NCBI GenBank assembly: GCA_001314865.1
Contig: LJZR01000019.1
Span: 40,253-104,252 of the forward strand
DNA: 64,000 nucleotides
Direction: 5' to 3'
Source of the DNA: Phormidesmis priestleyi Ana
GTDB lineage: Bacteria; Cyanobacteriota; Cyanobacteriia; Phormidesmidales; Phormidesmidaceae
Shown in pieces: positions 35,370 through 45,410 of the stretch. Under the pieces are notes generated by a model that was given only the letters and a program-made list of their open reading frames with translations, was not told the DNA's origin and did not search any database. Numbering within the stretch: position 1 is the stretch's first letter; each line of letters opens with the position of its first letter. Both the position numbers and the translations under genes were made by a program.

Positions 35370-38210
35370 CTACGGCAGCGGGCTGTGATTCTCGCTGACC
35401 AGTAAAGCCACCGGAAACTTACTGAGCAGGTCGGCAACCAAAGGCTCATCGGTCAGGGCAATCGGCTCATCAGTGAGCCAGTTTTTCCAGTTGGCTTGAT
35501 TGCCCCCCGGCAAACTAATCGCAGTATCGCCCCATACCGATTTGCCGATGGGCAGCTTGTAGGGCGCTACGAGCCCAGTCAAAAAACGAGGAACAACCGT
35601 AAGGACGGTATGCTCACCCTTGTGGCGAACAAAGGTAATCACATGGTTGGCCTGCTCACCGCTGACCGTGAGCGGATGGTAGCTGCCGCTTCTGAATACA
35701 TTGCGCAAATAGTTGCGGGCGGCTAGCCCACGCATGGTTAAAAATAGCTTGACGCGACCGTCTGTTCTTTTCTCTAGGAGTTCTTTCATGAGTGCGGTGG
35801 GCTGCTTTTGCCATCGCGTGTGAATATCTTCTAGTGCCTTTAAGCGCGTTGAGTAGTCAACCGAACGGCGGTTGTCGGGGTCTACTAGGCTTAAGTCCCA
35901 GAGTTCGGTGCCCTGGTAAAAGTCGGGAACACCAGGGGCGGTTAGCTTTAGCAGCAGTTGAGCGAGCGAGTTGTAAATGCCGTAGTCGGCAATGGGTTTT
36001 TGAAAGTTCTCTAGCTGACTCAAAAAGCTGTTGTCTTTTCCGGGGGTTAGCAGCGCTTCAACAAAGGCAACATAGCCGTTTTCATACTCTTCGTCAGGCC
36101 GTAACCAGGCAGTATGCACTTTGGCTTCGCGGACGGCTTTGATCACATAGGCTTTAATTCGCTCTTTGAAATTTTTGAGCGCTTCTTTATCGGCTGCTTT
36201 TTCGCAAGATAGCTCAAATGGATAAACGCCAACTAGCGTTTGGTATAAAAAGTATTCATCGTTGGGTTCGGGGACTAGCTGGTCGTTAATGGTTTGCTTT
36301 TTGCTGGCGTTTAGCTCGCTCCAAGCGGTGACTTCACGCTCCCATTCGTCAGGTAGTTCAGACAGTACACTCAGGCGCGATCGCACATCTTCGCTGCGCT
36401 TGGTGTCATGCGTAGAGGTGGCATTGAGCGTATGCGGCCAGTGCTCTTGCTGGTAGCGGTTGTAGTCGTGAAATTCTTTGAGCGATATGCCAAATTGGTT
36501 GGGCGCACCGCCGACATCGTTAAGGCCAATGAATCGGTTGTACACATAAAAGAGCGTATCTTCTAGTCCCTTGGCCATGAGCGGGCCAGTGAACTGCTGC
36601 AATCGCATGACAAAATGTAGCCATTGCGATCGCTCTTCGGCAGGCAAGGGCACTTCGTATTCCAGCAGCAAAAATTTCTCAATCAGCTCTAGCTCGTTCA
36701 GCAGTTGAGGGATGCGCTTACGGGCTTTAGCGATCGCGATTTGAATATATTCCAAATCGCGCGGCGAGCTACCTCGTTGATTAATATAGGTGCAGTACAC
36801 CGGAAAAGACACCAGCACTTCTTGAATAGCCGTTTTTAGACCGTTGGCCGTGAGGTCTCGCCCATAGCGGTACTGGCTGGCCACCTTTTTTAAAAAGCGA
36901 GCCAGATTGTCAATATCGCCGACTAAGTTAGTATCTGCGATCAGCTGTTTTTTCTCCCAAACCAGCCGGTCATAGCCATCGCGGAGGCCGCTAAACTGTT
37001 TGTAAATTCGCGTAAACTGCTTTTGGTTAGCCTGCTGATAAAAAACACCATTTGCATAATTTAAAAACTCATAGCCCGACGTTCCCTGAATGGGCCAGTG
37101 GAGCGGCAAATTCTCTTGTTCGTTCAGGTCTAAAATTTTCTCAATGACAACATACACGCCATTTGTTTTTTCTTGCAGGCGCTGTAGATATACCAGCGGA
37201 TCGTAGAGACCATCAATATGGTCAATCCGCAGCCCGTTAATTTTTTTCTCGTTTACCAGTTCAGCTATGAGCGCATGCGTTTGGTCAAATACTTCAGGAA
37301 TATCGACCTTCATACAAATCAGTTCATTCACCGTAAAGAACCGACGATAGTTCAGCTCCTCGGCCCCAACCTTCCAAAAAGAGAGTCGGTAATACTGCTC
37401 TAGCAACAGCTTATCTAGCAAATCAAAGCTTTTGGGCTTTCCTGGCTGACCGTTAAAAGCTTCAACATTTTGGTCAATAAAAATTCTGATTTCACTGTTG
37501 GACTCATGCAGCTCCCACAAGAGCTGCTTCACAAACATCGCCTGCTCTCGGCGGTCTTGACCTTCTAGTGCGGGAAAGGTGTTTTTAACCGTATTTAAAA
37601 TGCCCAGCAGCTTGATGTAGTCGGGATGCTGCGAGCCCATTTGTCGCCGCAACCAGGATATTTCATGCGTCAAAAAAGCGCCGTAAGACTCCAACCGTAC
37701 CGGAAACCGAAGGGCGTAGTAATTTACCTTGAGGCCATCGGCTTCGTAGCTGAGCTGAATTTCGCCGCGTTCTAGGCAACGGTCGTAAAAGTCTCCTAGC
37801 ATAGGCGCGAGTACTTTGCCCTGAATGTCGTCGTAGGAATGCTCCCACTCAATGTCAAAGTAATCGACATATTGAGACTGTGGCCCATGCTCTAGCACAT
37901 CCATTAGGTAGTGGTTTTGGCCGTCATAGGCCATGTGGTTTGGCACAATATCTTGCAGCCAACCCATGCCGCGATCCTGCAAGTCTTTAATCAGCGCTTC
38001 AAAATCACCTCGCCCGCCTAGTTCAGGATTAATCTGATTTTGGTCTACGACATCGTAGCCATGCTGTGAGCCGCTGCGAGCCTTGAAAATAGGTGACGCA
38101 TACAGATCGGAAATGCCGAGACGATCAAGATAGTGCGCGATCGCCTTAGCTTGCTTAAACCCAAAGTCAGGCGTGAACTGTAGGCGATAGGTAGCAACCG
38201 GAATACGCAT
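35370..38210 (-). CDS. treY: Maltooligosyl trehalose synthase
   Basis: GH13 enzyme that turns the reducing end of maltodextrin into a trehalosyl unit. 946 residues, right for TreY. Opens P-V-A-T-Y-R-L-Q-F-T-P-D-F-G-F; catalytic Asp in L-R-I-D-H-I-D-G-L, Glu in V-V-I-E-K-I-L, third Asp in S-T-H-D-T-K-R-S-E-D-V-R-S-R. Lies 142 nt after treZ, same strand. Together they make trehalose from glycogen. Confidence 0.97.
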   Translation of the reverse strand: MRIPVATYRLQFTPDFGFKQAKAIAHYLDRLGISDLYASPIFKARSGSQHGYDVVDQNQINPELGGRGDFEALIKDLQDRGMGWLQDIVPNHMAYDGQNHYLMDVLEHGPQSQYVDYFDIEWEHSYDDIQGKVLAPMLGDFYDRCLERGEIQLSYEADGLKVNYYALRFPVRLESYGAFLTHEISWLRRQMGSQHPDYIKLLGILNTVKNTFPALEGQDRREQAMFVKQLLWELHESNSEIRIFIDQNVEAFNGQPGKPKSFDLLDKLLLEQYYRLSFWKVGAEELNYRRFFTVNELICMKVDIPEVFDQTHALIAELVNEKKINGLRIDHIDGLYDPLVYLQRLQEKTNGVYVVIEKILDLNEQENLPLHWPIQGTSGYEFLNYANGVFYQQANQKQFTRIYKQFSGLRDGYDRLVWEKKQLIADTNLVGDIDNLARFLKKVASQYRYGRDLTANGLKTAIQEVLVSFPVYCTYINQRGSSPRDLEYIQIAIAKARKRIPQLLNELELIEKFLLLEYEVPLPAEERSQWLHFVMRLQQFTGPLMAKGLEDTLFYVYNRFIGLNDVGGAPNQFGISLKEFHDYNRYQQEHWPHTLNATSTHDTKRSEDVRSRLSVLSELPDEWEREVTAWSELNASKKQTINDQLVPEPNDEYFLYQTLVGVYPFELSCEKAADKEALKNFKERIKAYVIKAVREAKVHTAWLRPDEEYENGYVAFVEALLTPGKDNSFLSQLENFQKPIADYGIYNSLAQLLLKLTAPGVPDFYQGTELWDLSLVDPDNRRSVDYSTRLKALEDIHTRWQKQPTALMKELLEKRTDGRVKLFLTMRGLAARNYLRNVFRSGSYHPLTVSGEQANHVITFVRHKGEHTVLTVVPRFLTGLVAPYKLPIGKSVWGDTAISLPGGNQANWKNWLTDEPIALTDEPLVADLLSKFPVALLVSENHSPLP

Positions 38211-38352
38211 GGGAAAAGCCAGGAATTAACCCGGAATAAAAGAGCGAGAAGAGAGCGTGAAAAGAGAATGAAGCTGTAAATTTTAGGCTGTAAATTTTAA
38301 GCCTGCTACGGTTGAATAGGTTGAATCTCTATGCTGGATCTAGGTTGGATGT

Positions 38353-40329
38353 TTAGGTTGGCTCTGGTTTTTGGGCTTGGTACAAGGCGAGGGTTAAAGG
38401 GGGGATTTTGACCATAGGCGTTGTTTTCTCGCTCAAGCAGCGAGGCAGGCAAGTATATTCTACGGCTGACTCGTCTGGCGCTGACTCGTCTGGGCGGCTG
38501 CTAGAAACACTCCACTGGGGATCGGTTGAGCAGATAATTTGTGTCCAAGTATGACTATTGAGCGGTAACTGAATTTCTCGGTGGACTTCGCCAAAGTTCA
38601 TCAGGCACAACAGGTCATTACCCTCCATTTTGCGATGGTAGTACAGGATGTCGTTGGTGTGATGCGTCTGGATGTCGGGATATTGAGAGGGTGTCATGAT
38701 TTTGTACTGCTTACGCACCGCGATGAGCTGTTTGTAAAATGCATAAAGCAGGCGCTGCTGAGTGGGGCTATTGCCAGGCAGTTGATTTGTTGAGCTGGGC
38801 TCTGAATTAGGCTCTGAATTGGGCTCTGAATTAGGCAACCAGCGCAACTTAGAGGCTTTAAGCGTGTCTAAACTGCCTGGATCAGGCGGTGTTCCTTCGC
38901 TGTGAAAGGCTCTAAATTCTTCTTTACGACCCGCTCGAACGGCTGCGAGTAAGTCTGGGTCACCATGGTCTACAAAGTATAAAAAGGGCGCATTTTCACC
39001 ATACTCCTCACCCATAAATAAAAGCGGAATGTATGGCGAAAGCAGTGTAATGCCCGCAGCGAGCTTTTGGGCCTCAAAAGAAATTAGGGTAGAGAAGCGA
39101 TCGCCCGTCATGCGATTGCCCACTTGGTCGTGGTTTTGGCTACAGACTACAAACTTCTCGGATGAGAGATCTAACGCCGAACTGCCATGGTCGCGGTGAC
39201 GAAAAGGCGAGTATTGCCCGGCATACACAAAGCGACTTTTGATCGCAGTAGCCAGTGCTTCTAGGCTAATAAAGTCGCTGTAATAGCCGATCACTTCGCC
39301 AGTTAGCCGCGTATGCAGCGCATGATGAAAGTCGTCGCTCCATTGGGCGTCTAGCTGGTAGCCGCCTTTTTCGAGCGGGCGAATGAGGCGAGGATCATTC
39401 AGGTCGCTTTCGGCAATTAAGTAGGCGGGTGATTTTCTGGTTTTCGCAAAAGTATGGACGGCTTCGGCGAGTGCCTGTAAAAAGTGCTTGGCACCAAAGT
39501 CGTAAATGGCATGAACGGCGTCTAGTCGCAGGGCGTCGATATGGTAGTCGCGCAGCCAGCTTAGGGCGTTTTCGGTAAAGTACCAGCGCACGCCGTCGGC
39601 ATAGGCATCGTCAAAGTTAATCGCTTTGCCCCAGGGTGTGCGGTAGTGGTCAGTCAGGTAGGGGCCAAACTTGCCGGTGTAGTTACCCTCGGGGCCAAAG
39701 TGGTTGTACACCACATCTAAAATGACCGCTAGGCCCTGCTGATGGCAGGCATCCACTAGCTGCTTAAGGCCCTGAGGCCCGCCATATGAGTTTTGGGTAG
39801 CAAAGGGAAAAACGCCGTCGTAGCCCCAGTTTCGCTCGCCTGGGAACTGGGCAACCGGCATGATTTCAACGGCAGTAATGCCAAGGGCGACTAAATCGGG
39901 CAGTCGGGCGAGCGCGGCTTCAAATGTCCCCTCTGGCGTAAATGCGCCCACATGCAACTCATAAATAATGTAGTCAGCCAGCGCTATGCCCGACCAGTCA
40001 TCATCTGTCCAGTCAAAGGCACGGTGGTCAACCACCTGTGAGGGGCCATGAACACCCTCCGGCTGAAACTGTGAAGCCGGATCGGGCCAAGAATCTGCGC
40101 CCTCTAGCTGATAAAAGTACTGGGTTCCGGCGGGCAAGTTCGTTTCGCCCGTATGCCAGTAGCCCCGAGCATCTTGCGTCATCGGCAATAGGTTTTTTTG
40201 AGCCGAATCTGAGCCACCGTCAGGCATGGCTACCACCTCTACCTGCACCTTTTTTAACAGCGGTGCCCACACGGTAAAGTGGCAGCCAGCAGCTTCGCCT
40301 TTTTCTGCAAAATACGCCCCAAGTTTCAT
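38353..40329 (-). CDS. treZ: Maltooligosyl trehalose trehalohydrolase
   Basis: Releases trehalose from the TreY product. 658 residues: N-terminal beta domain (H-F-T-V-W-A-P), GH13 barrel with nucleophile Asp in L-R-L-D-A-V-H, Glu in L-I-A-E-S-D, and S-Q-N-H-D-Q-V-G-N-R. Near residue 545 sits a low-complexity S-E-P-N copy series from a 12-nt repeat. The stop lies in an imperfect 12-nt duplication (TAGGTTGGA). Confidence 0.96.
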   Translation of the reverse strand: MKLGAYFAEKGEAAGCHFTVWAPLLKKVQVEVVAMPDGGSDSAQKNLLPMTQDARGYWHTGETNLPAGTQYFYQLEGADSWPDPASQFQPEGVHGPSQVVDHRAFDWTDDDWSGIALADYIIYELHVGAFTPEGTFEAALARLPDLVALGITAVEIMPVAQFPGERNWGYDGVFPFATQNSYGGPQGLKQLVDACHQQGLAVILDVVYNHFGPEGNYTGKFGPYLTDHYRTPWGKAINFDDAYADGVRWYFTENALSWLRDYHIDALRLDAVHAIYDFGAKHFLQALAEAVHTFAKTRKSPAYLIAESDLNDPRLIRPLEKGGYQLDAQWSDDFHHALHTRLTGEVIGYYSDFISLEALATAIKSRFVYAGQYSPFRHRDHGSSALDLSSEKFVVCSQNHDQVGNRMTGDRFSTLISFEAQKLAAGITLLSPYIPLLFMGEEYGENAPFLYFVDHGDPDLLAAVRAGRKEEFRAFHSEGTPPDPGSLDTLKASKLRWLPNSEPNSEPNSEPSSTNQLPGNSPTQQRLLYAFYKQLIAVRKQYKIMTPSQYPDIQTHHTNDILYYHRKMEGNDLLCLMNFGEVHREIQLPLNSHTWTQIICSTDPQWSVSSSRPDESAPDESAVEYTCLPRCLSEKTTPMVKIPPLTLALYQAQKPEPT

Positions 40330-40680
40330 TGTTAACCCGCTTGCTATTCTCTGTTAAGCATTTAATTGCTGTTGCCTCAGACCGTTAGCTGCTCGGCTGA
40401 CTGCTTGGCTGACTGCTTGGCTGACTGCTCGCTAGTACGGTAGCCGTTGTACAGCTGTCTTTTTACGCATTTTTTACGCATTTTTGACGCAGCGGTGTGT
40501 TTACACAGCAACAGCAGTGTAAAGAATATCAAACAAACCTAAAGCAAAGAGCTACCTACAGACAGAGAAATCATTCCTGCTTATCAAAGCCGTCTATTAC
40601 TACTATCTAAAACGTATATCTACAACGTACTACAACATATAAGAATGCTACAGAAATGCTATAGAAATGCTATAGAAATG
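40330..40680. other. Intergenic region between treZ and cysH
   Basis: Includes a small direct repeat CTTGGCTGACTG around 40400-40425, a duplicated TTTTTACGCAT near 40460, and the 11-nt array leading to the cysH stop. It holds the treZ promoter. No gene. Confidence 0.5.
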
Positions 40681-40684
40681 CTAT
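40652..40684. repeat. Three copies of an 11-nt unit over the cysH stop
   Basis: AGAAATGCTAT three times, plus one degenerate copy to the left. The TAG stop of cysH lies in the last copy. Confidence 0.94.
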
Positions 40685-41517
40685 AGAGCACTGGAATTGA
40701 GGCTCTGTGCTTCTTCTGGCGTTTGAGGGATATGGATTCCGCACTCTTGTTTTAGGCCGTTAAACCGTGTTGCCCGAGCGTTGGTGTCTTCATCTACCAG
40801 CGGCCTGCTAGAGTGGGCATCGCCAACACTGACATAGCCTTCTGCCCACAGGGGATGGTAGGGCAAGTTGTTTTCTTTCAGGTAGGTGTATATATCTTTA
40901 GAATGCCAGTGCAAAATGGGCAGCAGCTTGTAGCGTCCTTCCTGCACTTCAATGCGATTGAGCGTTTTGCGATGGTCGGTTTGTTTGGCACGTAGCCCAG
41001 TGAGCCAGGCGGTGGTGCCTAGCTCACTGAGCGCTCTTTTCATGGGCTCTACTTTGCGAATGGCGTCGTAGCGGTTAAAGGCTTCTACCGTGCCTTCTTC
41101 CCAGAGCTTGCCATGTAGGGCTTCCATCCGAGCTGGGCTCATGGGCGACTGATATATTTTTAGGTTTAGCGATAGTCGCTGGGTTAAATCTTCTGCAAAG
41201 CGATAAGTCTCGGGTGGCAAATAGCCTGTGTCGATCCAAATGACTGGAATGCCCGGAATTACACTGGTAACCAGGCCCAGCATGACAGCTGACTGAATGC
41301 CAAAGCTGGTGCTCATCACAAGGCCGTCACCAAAGGTTTCGTAGCCCCAGGCAATCAGTTCGGTTGCATCTGCCCGATTGAACTTTTTGTTCAGCGCTTC
41401 AAGATCTAGCGTGATAGGTGGGGAACCCTGACGCCAAATTCCTGAGACGTTTGAGGCATTATTGACAGCATGAGGACTGGTGTTGGTACTCTGAAAGTTT
41501 GGTAAAGCACTGGTCAT
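40681..41517 (-). CDS. cysH: Phosphoadenylyl-sulfate reductase
   Basis: Reduces PAPS to sulfite using thioredoxin. PP-loop [23 protein letters not shown] near the middle, and the catalytic Cys in Q-E-C-G-I-H near the C-terminus. No paired Cys for an iron-sulfur cluster is apparent in the C-terminal part, which would make it PAPS-type. Start ATG 41517; a TTG further up is rejected. 278 residues. Confidence 0.95.
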   Translation of the reverse strand: MTSALPNFQSTNTSPHAVNNASNVSGIWRQGSPPITLDLEALNKKFNRADATELIAWGYETFGDGLVMSTSFGIQSAVMLGLVTSVIPGIPVIWIDTGYLPPETYRFAEDLTQRLSLNLKIYQSPMSPARMEALHGKLWEEGTVEAFNRYDAIRKVEPMKRALSELGTTAWLTGLRAKQTDHRKTLNRIEVQEGRYKLLPILHWHSKDIYTYLKENNLPYHPLWAEGYVSVGDAHSSRPLVDEDTNARATRFNGLKQECGIHIPQTPEEAQSLNSSAL

Positions 41518-41846
41518 AGGGAAAAATCTTGCTCCCAATCATTAAGGCACGGCTAAATATTATTGAAATTATTGAATGCGCAAACCTATAGTTTCCCACG
41601 TTCGGCTAAGTATAGCTAGCCGGGGTAAGGCATAAGTACGGCTGCGCGATCTTCATAATGCGATCTTTTCAAAAGACCTGTTGCCTCGGTACTGGTTCCG
41701 CGAAATGGGATAGCATAAACCATAATGCGTATAGCTTACTTTAGGCATGACGCTACGCTGATTTTCGCCTTTTGATTGCAAAAGCCCCATTGCACTCACT
41801 GAGCGTGCAATGGGGCTTTTGTTAATAAAGGAGGTAAATGCTGGAA
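41518..41846. other. Intergenic region between cysH and ppa
   Basis: The cysH leader (left) and ppa terminator (41779-41821). Nothing else recognised. Confidence 0.6.
41779..41821 (-). terminator. Terminator after ppa, 17-bp stem
   Basis: CAAAAGCCCCATTGCAC (41779-41795) pairs perfectly with 41805-41821 around a 9-nt loop, 25 nt after the ppa stop. Confidence 0.92.
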
Positions 41847-42356
41847 TTATTTAGCGGCTTTGATACATTCGTCAATGATGGGTTGAACCTGGTCAAGGTT
41901 TTTCCATCCGAGAATTTCGACTTCCTTTTTTTCTAAGTTTTTGTAGGATTTGAAGAACTCGGCGATTTCGTCTAAGCGGTGCTGCTCGACATCGTCTAGG
42001 GTTTTAACATTGGCGTAGCGGGGATCATCAACGGGCACACAGAGAATTTTTTCGTCTCTGTCGCCGCCGTCAATCATTTCCATCATGCCAATGGGCCGTG
42101 CTGGGATGATGCAACCTGGAAACGTGGGCTGATCCATCATGACCATGCCGTCGAGCGGGTCGCCGTCATCTGCCAAGGTGTTGGGGATAAAGCCATAGTC
42201 GTAAGGGTACTGCACAGAGGAATACAGCACGCGGTCTAGGGCAAAGGCGTTGAGGTCTTTGTCGAATTCGTATTTGTTTTTGCTGCCAGCTGGAATTTCG
42301 ATCAATACATTGACAACGCCGGGTTTGGGCTGGGCGGGAATACGGGTTAAGTCCAT
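41847..42356 (-). CDS. ppa: Inorganic pyrophosphatase, soluble family I
   Basis: Hydrolyses PPi to phosphate. The [19 protein letters not shown] and D-G-D-P-L-D-G signatures carry the metal- and PPi-binding residues. 169 residues, normal size. Monocistronic with its own terminator. Confidence 0.97.
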   Translation of the reverse strand: MDLTRIPAQPKPGVVNVLIEIPAGSKNKYEFDKDLNAFALDRVLYSSVQYPYDYGFIPNTLADDGDPLDGMVMMDQPTFPGCIIPARPIGMMEMIDGGDRDEKILCVPVDDPRYANVKTLDDVEQHRLDEIAEFFKSYKNLEKKEVEILGWKNLDQVQPIIDECIKAAK

Positions 42357-42492
42357 AGGGATTTCCTAAGGGGTCTCCTAAATAAGGGGCATAGACATCA
42401 CAAAGTGGTCTTAGCGGGTGTCGCTAAGACCACGAATAGCATTCTACAAGGAATGAGGGGGAAATCAGGAGCTAGGTGCGTACATTGGTTAA

Positions 42493-42675
42493 TTACTTTT
42501 GCGATCGCATGGAAAGCGAGGAGGGTGGCGGTGGAACAGGCATCTCGGCAGTGCTAAACGTAGAAATTGCATACAAAGGCAGTGTGAGGGTCATCGCCGC
42601 TATTACAAGGCCAACTAAGTTTGCAATATGACCGGGAGGCTGTTCAGATTGATGCTCGGGACTCGCAGATTCCAT
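42493..42675 (-). CDS. Small single-helix membrane protein
   Basis: From ATG 42675 a 60-residue protein (M-E-S-A-S-P-E-H-Q) with one membrane segment (L-V-G-L-V-I-A-A-M-T-L-T-L-P-L-Y-A about 19-35) and a Pro/Ser-rich tail. A TTG 34 codons upstream gives a longer product with another hydrophobic part, but ATG is preferred. I believe similar small proteins occur in other cyanobacteria; function unknown. Confidence 0.5.
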   Translation of the reverse strand: MESASPEHQSEQPPGHIANLVGLVIAAMTLTLPLYAISTFSTAEMPVPPPPSSLSMRSQK

Positions 42676-43176
42676 ATCGGATAAAAGAGATTCGGGTAAA
42701 AAGATAGACAACAGATAAGCGTAGGCTAAAAAGGTGCTAACCCAGCATGAGTAAAACTCAAGTAGGTAGCAACCCAATCAATCATTGTACCTGTTAAGAT
42801 CACAATGATGCGAGTAGCATAAGCTACCGACTTTGAACAGTTTCTTTTGAACAGTTTGTTTGCTCACCTCAGGCGCACTCACACACTATTCATACGCTAT
42901 TCATACACTATGCTGTCCTACGCATGGCTAGAGAGCAGATTCGATCAAGAAAAATCGTTCCTACAAACTATTGCCCATATAGTAGCGAAGCCCTCAATAT
43001 TCGGCACAGTTAACCTTACATTTGTGATATTTGCTTTACTTATTGTAAGTAGATACCATGGATAGAAGTGTAATTTAGGTTACATGCTATACGTAAACGC
43101 TCACATCTTTTTCTTCACTCAAAATCAAAATATCTATTGACGGATTTATCTTCCTGATGAAAGCACAGTAAAAGCG
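42676..43176. other. Intergenic region, no clear gene
   Basis: A rightward 72-codon frame at 42847 begins with TTG and has repeats of ATTCATAC; not convincing. No terminator or other structure. Confidence 0.4.
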
Positions 43177-43596
43177 TCACTTTATTAGCTTTTTAATCGT
43201 TTGGAGTTCAGTCAAAATAGCCTGCAATAGCCGATTGGTATCAGTTTCTGGGGGCTGCGTTACTTCTATAGTGACTTGCTTTATGCCCAGCACGTCTCGT
43301 GCAAATCTGGCTACTTCGTTGGGATGAAACAACAACGGGGCATCTTTATCGTTCCGAATTTCGGGGTTGAGGCACTGCGGATCGAACGGTGGATTGAGGA
43401 TGGTTTGATGCGTGTTTGCATAGCGATAAACAGAGGCACGGGAGCGGCTGAGAATTTTTTGGACAGATTCTATCGGAATCAGCTGATCGGGAGAGTCGAT
43501 ATGAACGCGATCAGCTTCAGAAAAAGCTGAGTAAGTGCTGTTGGTAGGAGTGCCGTTAGCAGAAGAGGTTGCCTGAGCAGATGTTGGATGAGTCAT
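43177..43596 (-). CDS. Helix-turn-helix-like protein of unknown role
   Basis: 139 residues. After a Ser/Thr-rich start, I-P-I-E-S-V-Q-K-I-L-S-R-S-R-A-S-V-Y-R-Y-A-N-T (about 41-63) looks like a MerR/AlpA-type DNA-binding helix-turn-helix; the end (L-L-Q-A-I-L-T-E-L-Q-T-I-K-K-L-I-K) is a short coiled coil suited to dimerisation. Family not recognised; DNA binding is inferred. Confidence 0.6.
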   Translation of the reverse strand: MTHPTSAQATSSANGTPTNSTYSAFSEADRVHIDSPDQLIPIESVQKILSRSRASVYRYANTHQTILNPPFDPQCLNPEIRNDKDAPLLFHPNEVARFARDVLGIKQVTIEVTQPPETDTNRLLQAILTELQTIKKLIK

Positions 43597-43923
43597 TTTG
43601 AATTGAATTTGCTTGTATCACAGTAAGACTGAAATAACTTAACGTAAGTCTAGCTTTTGTACAAGCGAGTCTTAAAAAAGGGTCATCAACATATGGCACT
43701 AACGCAGCACCGCATCACCCATCTGCCACAACTTGCTGATGTGCCGAAGCGCCATTGGCTACGGCAGCAGCATTAGCTACGGCAGCAGCTTTATCCGCTT
43801 CGGCCTATAGGTTGCCGCATAAATGGCGACAGTAAGACAGCCCTTGTATCTATCCGAGATTTAATTTCTCATTCTGAGACTTATTTTGAGTGATCCGAGT
43901 CTCAGGGTGAGAAGAATGATTTT
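43597..43923. other. Intergenic region with hairpin
   Basis: A duplicated GGCTACGGCAGCAGCATTA near 43757 and the strong hairpin at 43866-43913. No gene. Confidence 0.5.
43866..43913 (-). terminator. Probable desC terminator (GAGACT stem)
   Basis: TTCTCATTCTGAGACT (43866-43881) pairs with AGTCTCAGGGTGAGAA (43898-43913), a 16-bp stem including two G-U pairs in RNA, 11 nt after the desaturase stop. Confidence 0.7.
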
Positions 43924-44901
43924 TTACGACTCGGGTTGGGTGGCTGTAGTTAATAAGTCTTTTTCTGAGGGAGTCCTGATTTTAGAGGCTAGGCCTATTT
44001 TTTGCAGACCACGAATGAAGCCATAGGTAAAGTCGGGAAGATGTTTTATCTGTTTATTCTCGATTGTTAGCCCCTGTTCTGCTGACCAGGGGAAGGCATG
44101 GTGACAGTTATGCCAGCCTTCTCCTAGGGTTAAAAAGGCGACGAGGGCGTTGTTACGACTGTAGTCTGTGGTTTTAAAGGGCGTTGAGCCGAACTTGTGA
44201 CAGGCAGAATTGACCAGTGCAACGCAGTGAAAAAGGAGAGTTGTGCTAACAAAAAAGGCTGCTAGATATTCCAGGCCCCCTATCATATAGGAGAAAAGAG
44301 CAAGGCTGAGAAGGGGAACAAAGTGCAGGCGATCCATTGTTTTCAAAACAATGTCTTGTTCAACATCGGGCGGTAGCCGAGAAGGTACAAAGTTAGGGGA
44401 GAGTAGCCATCGGTAGTGAGCCCATTGAAATCCAAAGATAGAAGCGTGGGGGTCTGCGGGTTGGTCAGAGAAGCGATGATGATCTTCATGATGGGCTTTC
44501 CACCAGCTAGGGCCCATTTGTCCGGCGGCTGAGGCGATAAAGCAGCCGATCCACTTGACAGGGGCGGGCGTGACGTAAGCTTTATGGGTAAGTAGGCGGT
44601 GGTAAATGCCGGTGATGGCCAGCATTCTGATGGTATATAGAAATAAAATCCATAGCCATGCGCCGATACTTAGCCCAGTAAAGAAGGCTAGTGCCACACC
44701 GAGGTGGCAGGTCACGATAAAAACGGGGCCTAACCAATAGCTTGCGAGCGTAATGGCAGAGTAGTTTTGCTGTGTATGCGGGCTCGACTGACGCGGCGAT
44801 ACATCCAAGACGGTGTTTTTAACAGTGTGTTGGGATCGTTTTGTGAGCCGTGATTGAGAGAGTCTCTGCGGTAGCATTACTAATTTATTCCAGTGAGTCA
44901 A
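43924..44901 (-). CDS. desC: Fatty-acid delta-9 desaturase
   Basis: Membrane di-iron desaturase placing the first double bond in acyl lipids. His boxes H-R-L-L-T-H, H-E-D-H-H and H-N-C-H-H are complete. Several membrane segments (about 47-100 and 190-225). 325 residues; the first 45 residues are poorly conserved-looking. Flanked on both sides by GAGACT hairpins. Delta-9 specificity is from family resemblance. Confidence 0.9.
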   Translation of the reverse strand: MTHWNKLVMLPQRLSQSRLTKRSQHTVKNTVLDVSPRQSSPHTQQNYSAITLASYWLGPVFIVTCHLGVALAFFTGLSIGAWLWILFLYTIRMLAITGIYHRLLTHKAYVTPAPVKWIGCFIASAAGQMGPSWWKAHHEDHHRFSDQPADPHASIFGFQWAHYRWLLSPNFVPSRLPPDVEQDIVLKTMDRLHFVPLLSLALFSYMIGGLEYLAAFFVSTTLLFHCVALVNSACHKFGSTPFKTTDYSRNNALVAFLTLGEGWHNCHHAFPWSAEQGLTIENKQIKHLPDFTYGFIRGLQKIGLASKIRTPSEKDLLTTATQPES

Positions 44902-45410
44902 AGTCTTGTCGCTTTCGATAGGGTGTTGAGTGTGTCTTTTTTAAGGCCATCAGGCTAGATACACCTTAGCTATTAAGCCATTAAACGGCTAGGGCGACTA
45001 TTGCCCTCAGGCAGGCTTTTTTATATATTTTTTTGGCATCATAACGAGACTAAAAATATTGTTATGAGACTAATAAAAAACGGATTGGTCTCACCGTGAT
45101 ACTTTGTCGCTGCCAATCTGTCACTACAAACTTGAGGACTTCGGCGTGAGCCGAAATCAGCATCGTTCAAAATACACAAGAGTCTTATAAGTAGACCATT
45201 CTTGATCGAATTGAGACTCAATTAGATTTAGTTGAGTCTCAATGTAAGACTAAGTGATGTGTTCAATAAAGGAAGGCAAAATGTCGATTTTGTCAGTGTT
45301 GCTCACTTGTTTTTGTCGGCGTATTTTCTTCCTTATTATTTTGCTTAGACGCAAGGTGCCGTGGGCAAAGTGCTGTTAAATAAGAAGGAAAGATTTGGAG
45401 CGAAAATGGC
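44902..45410. other. Divergent intergenic region upstream of desC
   Basis: AT-rich, with repeated GAGACT words (45044, 45064, 45211, 45234) and one perfect inverted repeat at 45210-45243. Promoters for desC and the epimerase gene lie here. No gene seen. Confidence 0.5.
45210..45243. promoter_or_regulatory. Perfect 12-bp inverted repeat
   Basis: ATTGAGACTCAA (45210-45221) and TTGAGTCTCAAT (45232-45243), 10-nt loop, midway between desC and the epimerase gene. Could be an operator or an RNA hairpin; not decidable here. Confidence 0.55.

Noticed and set aside
42847..43065. Possible rightward 72-codon gene with hydrophobic end
   Set aside because: Starts with TTG, contains short repeats at its start, no ribosome binding site, no recognisable family.
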